Source of the DNA: Pseudomonadota bacterium
GTDB lineage: Bacteria > Campylobacterota > Campylobacteria > Campylobacterales > Sulfurospirillaceae
Direction: 5' to 3'
NCBI GenBank assembly: GCA_017860615.1
Contig: JAGDMU010000007.1
Span: 194,534-258,533 of the forward strand
DNA: 64,000 nucleotides
This document shows positions 54,113-62,613 of the stretch, piece after piece (position 1 is the first letter of the stretch; every line of letters begins with the position of its first letter). The notes below the pieces were generated by a model that had not been told where the DNA came from, made no database searches, and saw only the letters and a program-made list of their open reading frames with translations. The position numbers and the translations under genes were made by a program.

Positions 54113-54992
54113 TCTTCTGAAGGAACCCTTTAAAAAAAGGAAGCGAAGAGACGATTGAACCAAGGACGATCAGCATACATGCGATCCAAATCGCACTACT
54201 TGGTGCTGATCGTCCAAAGAGCGTCAACATCAGCGTAGAAAGTAAGGGTGTCGCATACGAGAGTGAACCAATCAGTTTAATATCCCCTTGTTTCATCCCA
54301 TAATCCCACACAAAAAATGCCACTCCTACAGGTCCAAGTCCCAAGCCAAGGGCTGCTAAGAACTCTTGTGCATTAGGGATATGCGTCTGTTCAAAAATCA
54401 AATGTGCCCCTAAAGAAAGCAGTGCACTTGCGCCACAAAACCCACCAACAGAGAGCGTTGGAATAGCTCCAAAATAACGTGAAAGTACCGAGTAACTGCT
54501 CCAAATAAATGCACAGATAAGTGCGTACATATAGCCTTGTCCATACTGTGAAGAAAAGGCAATCTCTTTACCAAACCCCAATAAAACAAAAGCACCTATA
54601 AAACCTAAAAGAGCGCCCACACAATGGTACCATCGTAGTTTTTCATTCGGTAGAAAAGCACTTAAAAGCACGATAAGCAATGGCCAGAGGTAATTAATCA
54701 GATTGGCTTCTAACGCAGGTGCACTTTTGAGGGCTAAAAAGTAGAAAAAATGGTAACCAAAAAGACCATAAATACCTACAATCCAGACTCTCCATGGTAA
54801 TTTGAGATGAACGATGATGCCTTGACCCTCTTTTATCCACAAACCAAGCCCTATCGTAAATGCAACACTAAATGCCATAAATATAAGCTGGAATGGTGGA
54901 ATCTTAGAGGTAGCAACAGTAAAAAGCGCCAACGTCGACCAAAGTAAAATAGCAATCACCCCAGCAATGTTTCCTTTTTGTACACGATTCAT
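54087..54992 (-). CDS. EamA/DMT-family transporter
   Basis: The product is 301 residues with ten predicted membrane helices in two EamA repeats; the first ends near 135 and the second spans about 148-280. NYLWPLLIVLLSAFLP and WSSYSVLSRYFGAIP are typical. These carriers export amino acids or metabolites; the substrate is not readable. Its 3' end overlaps the convergent Dabb gene. Confidence 0.88.
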   Translation of the reverse strand: MNRVQKGNIAGVIAILLWSTLALFTVATSKIPPFQLIFMAFSVAFTIGLGLWIKEGQGIIVHLKLPWRVWIVGIYGLFGYHFFYFLALKSAPALEANLINYLWPLLIVLLSAFLPNEKLRWYHCVGALLGFIGAFVLLGFGKEIAFSSQYGQGYMYALICAFIWSSYSVLSRYFGAIPTLSVGGFCGASALLSLGAHLIFEQTHIPNAQEFLAALGLGLGPVGVAFFVWDYGMKQGDIKLIGSLSYATPLLSTLMLTLFGRSAPSSAIWIACMLIVLGSIVSSLPFFKGFLQKISTRNRPL

Positions 54993-55042
54993 TTTATATC
55001 CATCATTATTGCGTTATAATTTAATCTTTTGAAAGGCAAAAC

Positions 55043-56089
55043 GTGAAAAAATTATTTTTGTGTGCTATTCTAGCACAAATTCCTCTCTCCCTTTTCGCTA
55101 TTGATACCAGCGATCTTGAGGAAAAGGCAACACATGGCGATGCCAAAGCAGCGTATGAACTGGGAAAATACTATGAAACACAAAACGACAGTGATCGCTC
55201 TTTGTTATGGTATAAACAAGCTGCGATTTTAAGTTTTGAAAAGCAATCAACACAGAGTAAAGCGTTAGAGACAAGCATAGCACAACAGCTTCAAAAGATC
55301 GAGCGAACCGAATCTGTTTATGGCTCTTTTCTCACTTCCTATGACGATGATGAAGAGACTAAAAGCTCGGTGTTGCAGATGGTCTCTAAAACATTTGACA
55401 TTGCTCCGTACAAGATGAACTATCTCTTGCCATACACCTACGACAATGTCAAACATGACAATAGAGAGCATCAAGAAACGAAGTTTCAGGTAAGTTTTCA
55501 AAAAGGTTTGACCGATAACCTTCTAGGATTGCATGAAAGCTTCGTAGTAGCCTACACCCAAACATCTTGGTGGCAAACGGCGTCCGATTCAGCACCGTTT
55601 CGTGAAACAAATTACCAACCAGAATTTTTTATGATTATGCCACATTGGGATACCGATAGTTTCATTAAAGCCTATCAATTTGGTATTGTGCATCAGTCCA
55701 ATGGTCAAGATACGCCAAAATCACGCTCTTGGAATAGAGCTTATGCCAAAGCTTTTTTCCAAGCAGGTGGGCTTGTTATTTCTCCTCGTGTGTGGTACCG
55801 CATTCCTGAAAGTGAATCAAGTGATGACAACGCAAACATTGATGATTACTTAGGCTATGGTGATTTGGAGCTTATCTACCCATGGAAAAAACAGACCTTT
55901 AAAATGTTGGTTCGCAATAATATGCAATCCGATAATAACCGAGGTGCTGTCCAATTTGACTGGACATTCCCACTCTGGGAAGAGAATTTATTTGGGTATA
56001 TTCAACTGTACAGTGGCTACGCAGAGAGTCTTATTGATTATGATAAACGAACGGATCGTATTGGCATAGGATTTGCGCTTTCACGCTAA
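55043..56089 (+). CDS. pldA: Outer-membrane phospholipase A
   Basis: The 348-residue product starts at a GTG with GAAAGG upstream. A signal peptide (about 1-19) is followed by a Sel1/TPR-like helix pair near 28-63 (AAYELGKYYE, LLWYKQAA). The barrel domain carries GIVHQSNGQD, the His-Ser catalytic pair of OMPLA, and WNRAYAKAF; the closing strand RIGIGFALSR ends the barrel. The enzyme hydrolyses phospholipids in the outer leaflet. The N-terminal repeat is not part of E. coli PldA. A strong terminator follows. Confidence 0.9.
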   Translation: MKKLFLCAILAQIPLSLFAIDTSDLEEKATHGDAKAAYELGKYYETQNDSDRSLLWYKQAAILSFEKQSTQSKALETSIAQQLQKIERTESVYGSFLTSYDDDEETKSSVLQMVSKTFDIAPYKMNYLLPYTYDNVKHDNREHQETKFQVSFQKGLTDNLLGLHESFVVAYTQTSWWQTASDSAPFRETNYQPEFFMIMPHWDTDSFIKAYQFGIVHQSNGQDTPKSRSWNRAYAKAFFQAGGLVISPRVWYRIPESESSDDNANIDDYLGYGDLELIYPWKKQTFKMLVRNNMQSDNNRGAVQFDWTFPLWEENLFGYIQLYSGYAESLIDYDKRTDRIGIGFALSR

Positions 56090-56098
56090 AAGAAGGGA

Positions 56099-56126
56099 AG
56101 AAACTCCATCCTGAGGTGGAGTTTCT
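56099..56126. terminator. Terminator between pldA and the RRM gene
   Basis: The arms AGAAACTCCA and TGGAGTTTCT pair perfectly over ten bases around an eight-base loop. A T-rich tract follows on the plus strand and AAGGGAAG precedes; it probably serves both convergent genes. Confidence 0.85.
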
Positions 56127-56141
56127 TTATTTGAAAACGTC

Positions 56142-56393
56142 TTAGTTGAAATCTCTTGGAGATCTTCTTGGGCGCTCTTCACGAGGTCTAGCTTCATTAA
56201 CTTTTAAAGTTCTTCCACCGATCTCTTTTTCATTTGTTGCTTCAATTGCAGCTTTTGCTTCTGAATCATTTGGCATTTCAACAAAACCGAAACCTTTTGA
56301 TCTTCCAGTCTCTCTATCACTGATGATTCTTGCACTTGATACTTCACCATACGCATATTCATTTACCGTACTCCTCATTTTTGGATCATTCAC
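56142..56393 (-). CDS. RRM RNA-binding protein with damaged 5' end
   Basis: The ORF gives 83 residues. GEVSSARIISDRETGRSKG and FGFVEM (RNP1), GGRTLKVNEARPREE and an arginine-rich tail match small bacterial RRM proteins. The usual N-terminus with strand 1 and RNP2 (NIYVGNL-like) is missing. A very good SD (AGGAG, 8 bases upstream) precedes an ATG AAT AT at 56362-56355, the usual opening of this family, but the following bases jump to the AYGEV part in the wrong frame. A deletion of about 60-70 bases best explains this. The listed start lies upstream of the SD and is doubtful. Confidence 0.72.
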   Translation of the reverse strand: MNDPKMRSTVNEYAYGEVSSARIISDRETGRSKGFGFVEMPNDSEAKAAIEATNEKEIGGRTLKVNEARPREERPRRSPRDFN

Positions 56394-56560
56394 GTTACCT
56401 TTTGCCCGTAACTTTCGCTAACCTTAAGATAACATTGAACGACTTTACAAAATCATTGTAGCATAAAATCAAGATTTCTAGGCAGAGAGACGCTTGTTTT
56501 TACCAACAATGAGAAAAAATGACACACTCTTATCACGCACTCTCTTAAGAGAAATGGTGT

Positions 56561-56566
56561 TATAAT
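56561..56566 (+). promoter_or_regulatory. -10 element before moaC
   Basis: TATAAT preceded by GTGT lies 25 bases before the moaC start, with AGAGGGG as ribosome site between. No clear -35 box. Confidence 0.5.
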
Positions 56567-56590
56567 AATTACAAAAACAAAGAGGGGCGA

Positions 56591-57070
56591 ATGCAACTAA
56601 CCCATTTGGATGAAAAAGATCGACCTAAGATGGTTGATGTCAGCGATAAAGATGAGAGTTTTAGGGTTGCCGTAGCAAGCGGCATTATCACCATGAGCCA
56701 AGTCGCATTTGATATGATTATTTCACAGCAAACTAAAAAAGGACCTGTCCTTCAAACGGCTGTGATTGCAGCCATTCTTGGAACAAAACGCACAAGCGAT
56801 CTCATTCCTATGTGTCACCCTTTGATGCTCACGTCAGTGAATTGTGATGTTGAGGAGCTTCCAGAGCTTCCAGGATTTAAATTAACTGTTACCGCTAAAC
56901 TCAAAGGGCAGACTGGCGTAGAAATGGAAGCACTTACGGGGGTGAGTATTGGGCTTTTAACCATTTACGATATGTCCAAAGCCATTGATAAATCCATGGT
57001 TATCAGCGACATTCGTCTCGAATCCAAAAGTGGAGGAAAAAGTGGAAACTACACCCGAACTCCAGCTTGA
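56591..57070 (+). CDS. moaC: Cyclic pyranopterin monophosphate synthase
   Basis: This 159-residue enzyme makes the first pterin intermediate of molybdenum cofactor. [12 protein letters not shown] at the start, [20 protein letters not shown] with the catalytic Lys/His region, and [20 protein letters not shown] with KSGG at the end are all conserved. AGAGGGG lies 4 bases upstream. Together with mobA it supports MGD-dependent enzymes such as the one at the right edge. Its end overlaps the DUF493 start. Confidence 0.95.
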   Translation: MQLTHLDEKDRPKMVDVSDKDESFRVAVASGIITMSQVAFDMIISQQTKKGPVLQTAVIAAILGTKRTSDLIPMCHPLMLTSVNCDVEELPELPGFKLTVTAKLKGQTGVEMEALTGVSIGLLTIYDMSKAIDKSMVISDIRLESKSGGKSGNYTRTPA

Positions 57071-57299
57071 TTACCCGTGTCACTGGGAGTATAAACTTGT
57101 TTTAAGCACCGAACACAATGTAACCACCATTGTAGAAGAAGTCTTGGAAGAGCGTATGTGTGAAATACGTAAATCCCAAAATAGTGCAAAAGGTAACTAC
57201 GTAAGCTATACGTTACGCGTACTTGTCCACAATGCTGATGATCGTAAAATGCTTTTTCACATGCTCAAAGCACACCAACATATAAAATTCGTACTGTAA
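57042..57299 (+). CDS. DUF493 (YbeD-like) protein
   Basis: The product is 85 residues when started at the GTG at 57042, which has GGAGG 5 bases upstream; a longer frame would run far into moa[14 protein letters not shown] and [20 protein letters not shown] match the ferredoxin-like ACT-type fold of YbeD proteins. E. coli YbeD lies by lipoate genes but its role is unclear. It overlaps moaC by 29 bases and precedes the 417-residue gene by 11. Confidence 0.8.
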   Translation: METTPELQLDYPCHWEYKLVLSTEHNVTTIVEEVLEERMCEIRKSQNSAKGNYVSYTLRVLVHNADDRKMLFHMLKAHQHIKFVL

Positions 57300-57310
57300 A
57301 AGAGGTCAAC

Positions 57311-58564
57311 ATGGAATCAACATACACTATTTTTTTAGCCACACTCAAAGAGAACAAAGGGCATCCTGAACTCTTCAAACTGATCAGTGAACTTAGTTTT
57401 GAACTCTCTCGTAAAAAAGTTCAACGACTTAAAGATGAGAGTAACATTCATAACCGCATCGGTGAACTTTTTGAGCTTTACTGCAAAGCGCTTCATGATG
57501 AAGGGCTTAAAACCCCACGCGCCATTAGTGCTGTGATTGACGGCCTTTTAAAAGCAACCAGTCACGATAAAGAAGCATTTTTATACAAAACTATCTATGA
57601 AAAAGAGCAGCTAGAGAAAAGTATCTTTGCACAAAAACAGCAGATTCGCACCACGCTTTCGGAAGCCTTTGATGTACTAGAAGCACATATTTCTCATATG
57701 CAACCAGAGACCAAAGAGAGTGCACTAACCGCATTACACGATGCAAAATTGCGTGGCATTGAGATGTTAGGCATTCTCAAAGAGACCACACAAGAAGCAC
57801 TGTTAACAACGCTTGAAAATGGCACCGACATTGCTGATACAACCCATGAAATCACTAAAAATCTAAGTTTCCAAACCATCGCTGAGGGTGATCTCACCAA
57901 ACAGCGCATCATTGATATTTCAAATGCTATTATCTCTGCTAGTATCGATATTGCTGATGAAGATTTGGGTCATGCTAAAGAGATTTTGGATGGCTCTATT
58001 AACGGTGTTCGTGAAGGCATTACCAAAGCCATTGATAAATTTAAAAATGACCTCAAATACGCTCCAACAGAGTCCATGGAAGGACTTTTAGAAACCGACC
58101 TCTCAGAGCTTCGTAAAGAACTTTTGCGTATGGATGAGCAGTTTATCACCCTTTTGGAAGTGCTTGCTTCTCAAAGTGAAGGTATTTCGGCAAGCATCAT
58201 CAAAGAGATGATCAAAGAGATGAACAGCTCAACGGCAAAAATCATGCGTGCGGCGAATGATGCCAAAGAAGTTATTAGTGAGCGCATTGAACAGCTCAAA
58301 TCAGAGGCTTCTGTTTTTGAAAAAACCTTTAAAGACAAAGCGGAGAAAAAATTTGAATCCTTGAAAAAAGATGTGAATGAGTTTGAGAAAAAAGCATCTG
58401 CTAAAGTCGAATCGTTCAAACAATTTGAATTTGAAAATGATACGGCAAAACAAGTAGCACAAGAGGCAAAAAAGCTAGGATTTCGTGCTTGGGAAGTGGC
58501 AAAACATATGATGGATGGCGCTGTAAAAGGGGCTAAAGAAGCCATGAAGAAAGAGGATAAATAA
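57311..58564 (+). CDS. Long helical protein of unknown function
   Basis: The product is 417 residues, almost wholly alpha-helical with no membrane segment. Residues 330-400 form a charged coiled coil (FEKTFKDKAEKKFESLKKD and similar periodic stretches). The middle region has repeated LETLENGT/ISNAIISASIDIAD-like amphipathic helices. I believe similar proteins are found in related Campylobacterota but I cannot name a function. SD AGAGGT precedes it, and it ends the moaC run at a strong hairpin. Confidence 0.78.
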   Translation: MESTYTIFLATLKENKGHPELFKLISELSFELSRKKVQRLKDESNIHNRIGELFELYCKALHDEGLKTPRAISAVIDGLLKATSHDKEAFLYKTIYEKEQLEKSIFAQKQQIRTTLSEAFDVLEAHISHMQPETKESALTALHDAKLRGIEMLGILKETTQEALLTTLENGTDIADTTHEITKNLSFQTIAEGDLTKQRIIDISNAIISASIDIADEDLGHAKEILDGSINGVREGITKAIDKFKNDLKYAPTESMEGLLETDLSELRKELLRMDEQFITLLEVLASQSEGISASIIKEMIKEMNSSTAKIMRAANDAKEVISERIEQLKSEASVFEKTFKDKAEKKFESLKKDVNEFEKKASAKVESFKQFEFENDTAKQVAQEAKKLGFRAWEVAKHMMDGAVKGAKEAMKKEDK

Positions 58565-58576
58565 ATCCTCATTGAT

Positions 58577-58602
58577 CTAGGTAAGGATTTTCCCTTACCT
58601 AG
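58577..58602. terminator. Perfect hairpin between convergent genes
   Basis: The arms CTAGGTAAGG and CCTTACCTAG match over ten bases around ATTTTC. It lies between two stop codons, so it probably ends both transcripts, although the U-tract is short on either strand. Confidence 0.65.
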
Positions 58603-58613
58603 AAAAACGTACA

Positions 58614-59123
58614 CTACTGTGCTTTTGGCGCAGTAAAGACAATATTTAAAATCTCATCGTTTGTTTTACCATTGGCTTTTGCAATTTCTGTGACAGATTG
58701 CTTGCTGGAAGCTAGAATTTGTTTATCTGCTAACACTTTTACCATCATCTCTTCATCTAAATCTACAAATGTGGCTACTTTAGAGAGTGGTGCACTCATC
58801 ATTGTCCCAATAATTTTACCTTTTGGATTGACACCTTTTTCTTGAGGACTTACCAATGGAGGAACAACAAACGCTAAAATAACAAGGAATCCAAAAAGGA
58901 TAGAAAGCAAGGTTGAGCGTTTTTTAAAGTAGGAAATAAAACCACTCCAATTTTTAAGCAAGTGCAAACAAGAAATGGCTACAAACGCAAAACCTAACCA
59001 GATGTGAAGTGTCTCACTGGAGAGAACACGGATTTTAAAATACATCATCACACCCGTAATGGACACAACGGCAAACATAACGGTCAATAAAGCACTTAAT
59101 ATATTTCTAGGGATAACATTCAT
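58614..59123 (-). CDS. DUF4405-like membrane protein
   Basis: The product is 169 residues. Three membrane helices lie near 8-28, 40-58 and 73-92. Histidines in LHIWLGFAFVAISCLHLLK sit 20 residues apart in the second helix region, as in cytochrome-b-like DUF4405 proteins that bind haem. The C-terminal part (about 105-169) is soluble and resembles a small helical domain (SVTEIAKANGKTNDEILNI). A redox-sensing or electron-transfer role is possible. Confidence 0.78.
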   Translation of the reverse strand: MNVIPRNILSALLTVMFAVVSITGVMMYFKIRVLSSETLHIWLGFAFVAISCLHLLKNWSGFISYFKKRSTLLSILFGFLVILAFVVPPLVSPQEKGVNPKGKIIGTMMSAPLSKVATFVDLDEEMMVKVLADKQILASSKQSVTEIAKANGKTNDEILNIVFTAPKAQ

Positions 59124-59181
59124 CTATAACTCCTTCGTTTTCGGATGAAATTATAGATGCCTTATGTTAATCCTTTGTTAA

Positions 59182-59430
59182 TTACTCAACGCCAACAGAA
59201 TGCATAAACATCACTTTATCAGCAACGAGCTTGACTTTAATATAATGTTTTTCATCGCCCCACGTGCAGTCACTCATACCAGCCAGTGAGTCACATTTGG
59301 TCGCTTTTCCTAAAATATCGGTTACTTGAGTGTAACTCATGCCCACTTGAATCTTGTCATAATTTTCTTTACTGAGTTTAGAACATCCTGTAAAAACAAG
59401 CAATGCTAAGGCTATCATGATATATCGCAT
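59182..59430 (-). CDS. Small BamE/SmpA-like lipoprotein
   Basis: The product is 82 residues from the ATG at 59430, with AAGGAG 5 bases upstream; an in-frame GTG 6 bases earlier overlaps that site. A short hydrophobic stretch ends in the lipobox FTGC near residue 16. YDKIQVGMSYTQVTDILGKA is the BamE-type helix-turn motif. Such proteins are anchored in the outer membrane or periplasm. Its place between two unrelated units gives no function. Confidence 0.78.
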   Translation of the reverse strand: MRYIMIALALLVFTGCSKLSKENYDKIQVGMSYTQVTDILGKATKCDSLAGMSDCTWGDEKHYIKVKLVADKVMFMHSVGVE

Positions 59431-59478
59431 GCACACTCCTTAAATCGATCTTGCGTTAGACTAGCATATTTTTTCTTT

Positions 59479-60498
59479 TTAGTGGCTTTGCGAAGCTAGC
59501 AGAAACATTTCAGCATGTTCTTTTTCAAAACAGGAACACCGTTCACACACTTTTTCACCGCCTTTGTAAGAAAAAGCACATTTGCATGTAAGGCATACTT
59601 GTAAATCATGGTGTATTAAAACTTCAGCTCTGTCATAGGCAAAATTTATCAAATCAACCTCTTTTTTAACACTTTTGATCGCCTCTTTTTTACAAATAGC
59701 TTCACAAATACCACACCCAATACATTTACCCATCTGAAACAGCAGTTGCGTCTGATCACCATTGTAACTGAGTGCCGATGTAGGGCAAAATTGCACACAC
59801 TCTTTGCAGTTATCGCACGTTGGCAAAATCTCTTTTGCATGTAAAAAAGAGGAAGAATCCACCTTTAAACTCGTAGAAAGTACTGTTTTCATTGCTTTCT
59901 TCAAATGAAAGAGTGTAGCTTCTGGTAAGCTTGGAACACGTTTAGCAGGTGTGATGAAGCGCTCAAAAAAGGCTCTTCGAGAATGTTCTTGAGGCTTTGT
60001 AACAGAGAAACTGATGCGTTCTTTTTTGTGCAATGTGGCTACAAAATCATTGGCTTCACCTATACGTGCACGAATCGTTTGCTCTACTACACCATGCACA
60101 TTATGTTCGCAACTAGCACATTCTAAAAGGTTACAAGTGAAGCTTTTTCCTTGCAATAAAAGCGTACACCACTCATCAACACTCAAAGCCCCTAAACAGG
60201 GCATATCCCCTTGACATGTTAAAACAACATCGCCCTCTTTTTTCACAAAATCTAACGCTTTTTGCATAGAAAAACCATACAACGAAAGAGCTTTAGTAGG
60301 GCACGCTCCCATACACGCACCACACTGTGTGCATAAAGCAGACAAGCGTAGTTTTCCTTGTTCAAAAACAAACGCATTTTCACTGCATTGTTTAAGGCAT
60401 TCTTGGCAATCATTGTTAGCATACTCATTGCGCAAGCACGCCAAGCGATCCAGTGCAAAAGCCCCAATACGGTCAATGTAAAGTGTTCTATCTAACAT
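59479..60498 (-). CDS. Multi-cluster 4Fe-4S ferredoxin-like protein
   Basis: The product is 339 residues from the ATG at 60498, which overlaps the torD stop region and has GAGG upstream; a longer frame would add 62 residues inside torD. Cysteine sets include LCTQCGACMGACPTKAL near 73-90, CDNCKECVQFCPTSAL and KCIGCGICEAICKKEAI in the C-terminal half, plus CLTCKCAF and CERCSCF at the end. This suggests three or more 4Fe-4S clusters. It closes the molybdoenzyme operon and may carry electrons or assist maturation. Confidence 0.83.
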   Translation of the reverse strand: MLDRTLYIDRIGAFALDRLACLRNEYANNDCQECLKQCSENAFVFEQGKLRLSALCTQCGACMGACPTKALSLYGFSMQKALDFVKKEGDVVLTCQGDMPCLGALSVDEWCTLLLQGKSFTCNLLECASCEHNVHGVVEQTIRARIGEANDFVATLHKKERISFSVTKPQEHSRRAFFERFITPAKRVPSLPEATLFHLKKAMKTVLSTSLKVDSSSFLHAKEILPTCDNCKECVQFCPTSALSYNGDQTQLLFQMGKCIGCGICEAICKKEAIKSVKKEVDLINFAYDRAEVLIHHDLQVCLTCKCAFSYKGGEKVCERCSCFEKEHAEMFLLASQSH

Positions 60499-61052
60499 AG
60501 TCCCTCGTAATCCGCGATGATATACTCCGCCCCAAGTGTGCAAAGTCCCCTGTAAAAAGGTGTTTGTGCCATTTCTGCCATACTTAAAAGATACAGAGGT
60601 ACCCATTGTAAAAGATGCTTTTGCAAAAATACTTTTTGTGCATCCACTTCTCTTTTCAAAATCAAATTTTGCATAAACGCACACTCAAAGCTGATATGAT
60701 CAGGGGCTAAGAGTTCCGATTTGGTAAGGTTAAGCTCATAACCGTGCTCAAAGTAAAATTGCATCACAGGGTTTTGAAGTCCTACCAAAACCTCTTCTTT
60801 ATCGTCTAAAATAGAAGACTCTATAGGCAAAGAGTTCATCAAAAAGAGTGAATTAAAATCGACATTGAGTGCCTCTTCCAGTTCATAAGCAGGAGTGGTT
60901 TCAAACCACTCCCGTTCATCATCCATTACAAGCTCTAAAATAGCTCTGTCGTTTTTAAGCTCCTTTATGAGCTTTTCATCCAAAGAGTTTGCAAACATTT
61001 TCGATAAAAATGCGTACATTCTAGCACGACTTTTAGCATCCACTACAAACAC
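60492..61052 (-). CDS. TorD/DmsD-family molybdoenzyme chaperone
   Basis: The product is 186 residues and all-helical. MYAFLSKMFANSLDEKLI at the N-terminus and the segment DHISFECAFMQNLIL match the TorD fold, whose members bind the Tat signal of a DMSO-reductase-family catalytic subunit and hold it until cofactor is inserted. It overlaps the small secreted-protein gene upstream by 10 bases and the ferredoxin gene downstream by 7. The client is probably the catalytic subunit at the window edge. Confidence 0.88.
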   Translation of the reverse strand: MFVVDAKSRARMYAFLSKMFANSLDEKLIKELKNDRAILELVMDDEREWFETTPAYELEEALNVDFNSLFLMNSLPIESSILDDKEEVLVGLQNPVMQFYFEHGYELNLTKSELLAPDHISFECAFMQNLILKREVDAQKVFLQKHLLQWVPLYLLSMAEMAQTPFYRGLCTLGAEYIIADYEGLC

Positions 61053-61432
61053 CCCTTAAAGAAGCTCTTTTGTGGTGGCGGAGGGGCTTTAAAGCCACTG
61101 GCGATAATCGTATCGCCTCTTAGCTCTCCTGTAATCGTCACCTCATTCATGTTCATCGGCTCATCGAGTTTATAGCGAGGAATAGAACTGTAATCAATCG
61201 CATAGCTTTTTTGCTCATTGTGGACAAAGAGTACCAGTTCATCGGTTACTGTGTCGCCAAACTCCCAGCTTTTGAAACACTCGCCACTACCGCACACAAA
61301 ACTCTCCAAACGGCAGTCTGCAAAGTAACCATTCTGCGCGCACCATTTACTGGTTAAAAAACCTTTTTTCTCGATACTTTCCGCTGATAAACTTAATGCC
61401 AAAAGCGCCATTAACAGTGCCATCTTTTTCAT
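61043..61432 (-). CDS. Small secreted cysteine-containing protein in the molybdoenzyme operon
   Basis: The product is 129 residues. A signal peptide (about 1-17, ending LSLSA) leaves a mature part with five cysteines (SKWCAQNG, FADCRLESFVCGSGECF, KGCL at the end). I do not recognise a family and see no CxxCH haem motif. It overlaps the haem b/c subunit gene as ATGA and torD by 10 bases, so it is an integral operon member and might be an accessory or maturation factor in the periplasm. Confidence 0.75.
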   Translation of the reverse strand: MKKMALLMALLALSLSAESIEKKGFLTSKWCAQNGYFADCRLESFVCGSGECFKSWEFGDTVTDELVLFVHNEQKSYAIDYSSIPRYKLDEPMNMNEVTITGELRGDTIIASGFKAPPPPQKSFFKGCL

Positions 61433-62613
61433 TTTTCGACCTCCACTTTGAGGGTTTTCATAAAGGCAACCAGATCATTTAAACTCTTCTCATCCAAATG
61501 CGCAAACGGTGGCATGGTTGACGTACGCACACCCTTCTCATCGCTGGTGTACCATAAAAAGTTTTTATGCGCATTGACATTATAACCCGCTACGACAACA
61601 GCACTTGGGTCAATGATTGACTCTTTAAGATAGCTTGCATTAGCGTATCCACCGATATTGGAAAGGTTTGGAGCCATGTAGTTAGGGGCATTTTTCACCG
61701 CTTTGTACTGATGACATGCCGAACAATTCTCCATCATCAGTTTTTCACCATTGCTCACATCGCCTTTGATCTCATCCAAAAGGGCTAACGCTTTAGCTTT
61801 GGCATCAAGACTCACACCAACCCAAGCACTCAGGAGTTTTGAGCCATCACGGTTTTTCTTCTCGCCATCCCAGATCGCAAAAGCGACAGGAAAACTGCCC
61901 TGAAGGCTTAAGTGCTCACTTTTAAGGGGTCGCACTAAAAGCGCACTCCACACGCCTTTGTCGTATTTCATCTCCATTACAGCAGGCTCAGCATTATCAC
62001 GAATTTGTGTCAGAGAGCGAAAACCCTCAGAGATAAAACTGCGTTGATAATCACCATTTCCCTGCTTTGCGACTTCATTTTTGTACGAAGTAAGCTCTTT
62101 GGCAAAGGCATTTTGGTTGGAAGTGTTCACTTGATGATAGACATCGCCACCGTTATTTGGCTCATAAACCTTGCCCGTTGCTTTTTGCAGATGAACGATG
62201 ACGGCTCTTCCCTCGCTACCCATACCAATGTAAGGCAATTTGTCACTTACAGTTGAGAACTGAGCTGCAAAACCATCGCCGTACGCTGTCGTACTATCTG
62301 TTGTTTGAAGGCTCTTAGTCGCATCTTTCCATTGCAGTAAAAATGCTATCGATTTTCCATCACTGAGGGTCTTTACATGTAAGATTTTAGCAAGGTTCGC
62401 TTCATTGGCTCTCACCAGTTCCGCATCGTTCATCTCGATGGTTGTTTGCGGATACACCTCAACACTTTGCTCTTTTGCTTTTTGCCAAAGAGGAGACGTT
62501 AGTCTCACTTTGGTGAGATCCTCTTTTACATGTAAAGCATTCAAACTCTGCGCCATTAAACTATTTAGCCCTAAAAGGCTCATAAATAGAAGGATCGTTT
62601 TTAATGTTTTCAT
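61429..62613 (-). CDS. Type II DMSO-reductase-family haem b subunit fused to cytochrome c
   Basis: The product is 394 residues. A signal peptide (about 1-21) precedes an ethylbenzene-dehydrogenase-type haem b domain (about 30-275) with SIAFLLQWKDATKS and FPVAFAIWDGEKKNRDG. Then a cytochrome c domain has CSACH at 297-301 and TMPPF near 366 for the axial Met. Gamma subunits of this family carry a single haem b; the added cytochrome c would pass electrons to or from a periplasmic partner. It overlaps the FeS subunit gene as ATGA. Confidence 0.9.
   Translation of the reverse strand: MKTLKTILLFMSLLGLNSLMAQSLNALHVKEDLTKVRLTSPLWQKAKEQSVEVYPQTTIEMNDAELVRANEANLAKILHVKTLSDGKSIAFLLQWKDATKSLQTTDSTTAYGDGFAAQFSTVSDKLPYIGMGSEGRAVIVHLQKATGKVYEPNNGGDVYHQVNTSNQNAFAKELTSYKNEVAKQGNGDYQRSFISEGFRSLTQIRDNAEPAVMEMKYDKGVWSALLVRPLKSEHLSLQGSFPVAFAIWDGEKKNRDGSKLLSAWVGVSLDAKAKALALLDEIKGDVSNGEKLMMENCSACHQYKAVKNAPNYMAPNLSNIGGYANASYLKESIIDPSAVVVAGYNVNAHKNFLWYTSDEKGVRTSTMPPFAHLDEKSLNDLVAFMKTLKVEVEK

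Noticed and set aside
58171-58614. Minus-strand frame opposite the 417-residue helical protein
   Set aside because: Ser/Phe-rich composition is the reverse reading of the Lys/Glu-rich coiled coil; no ribosome site.
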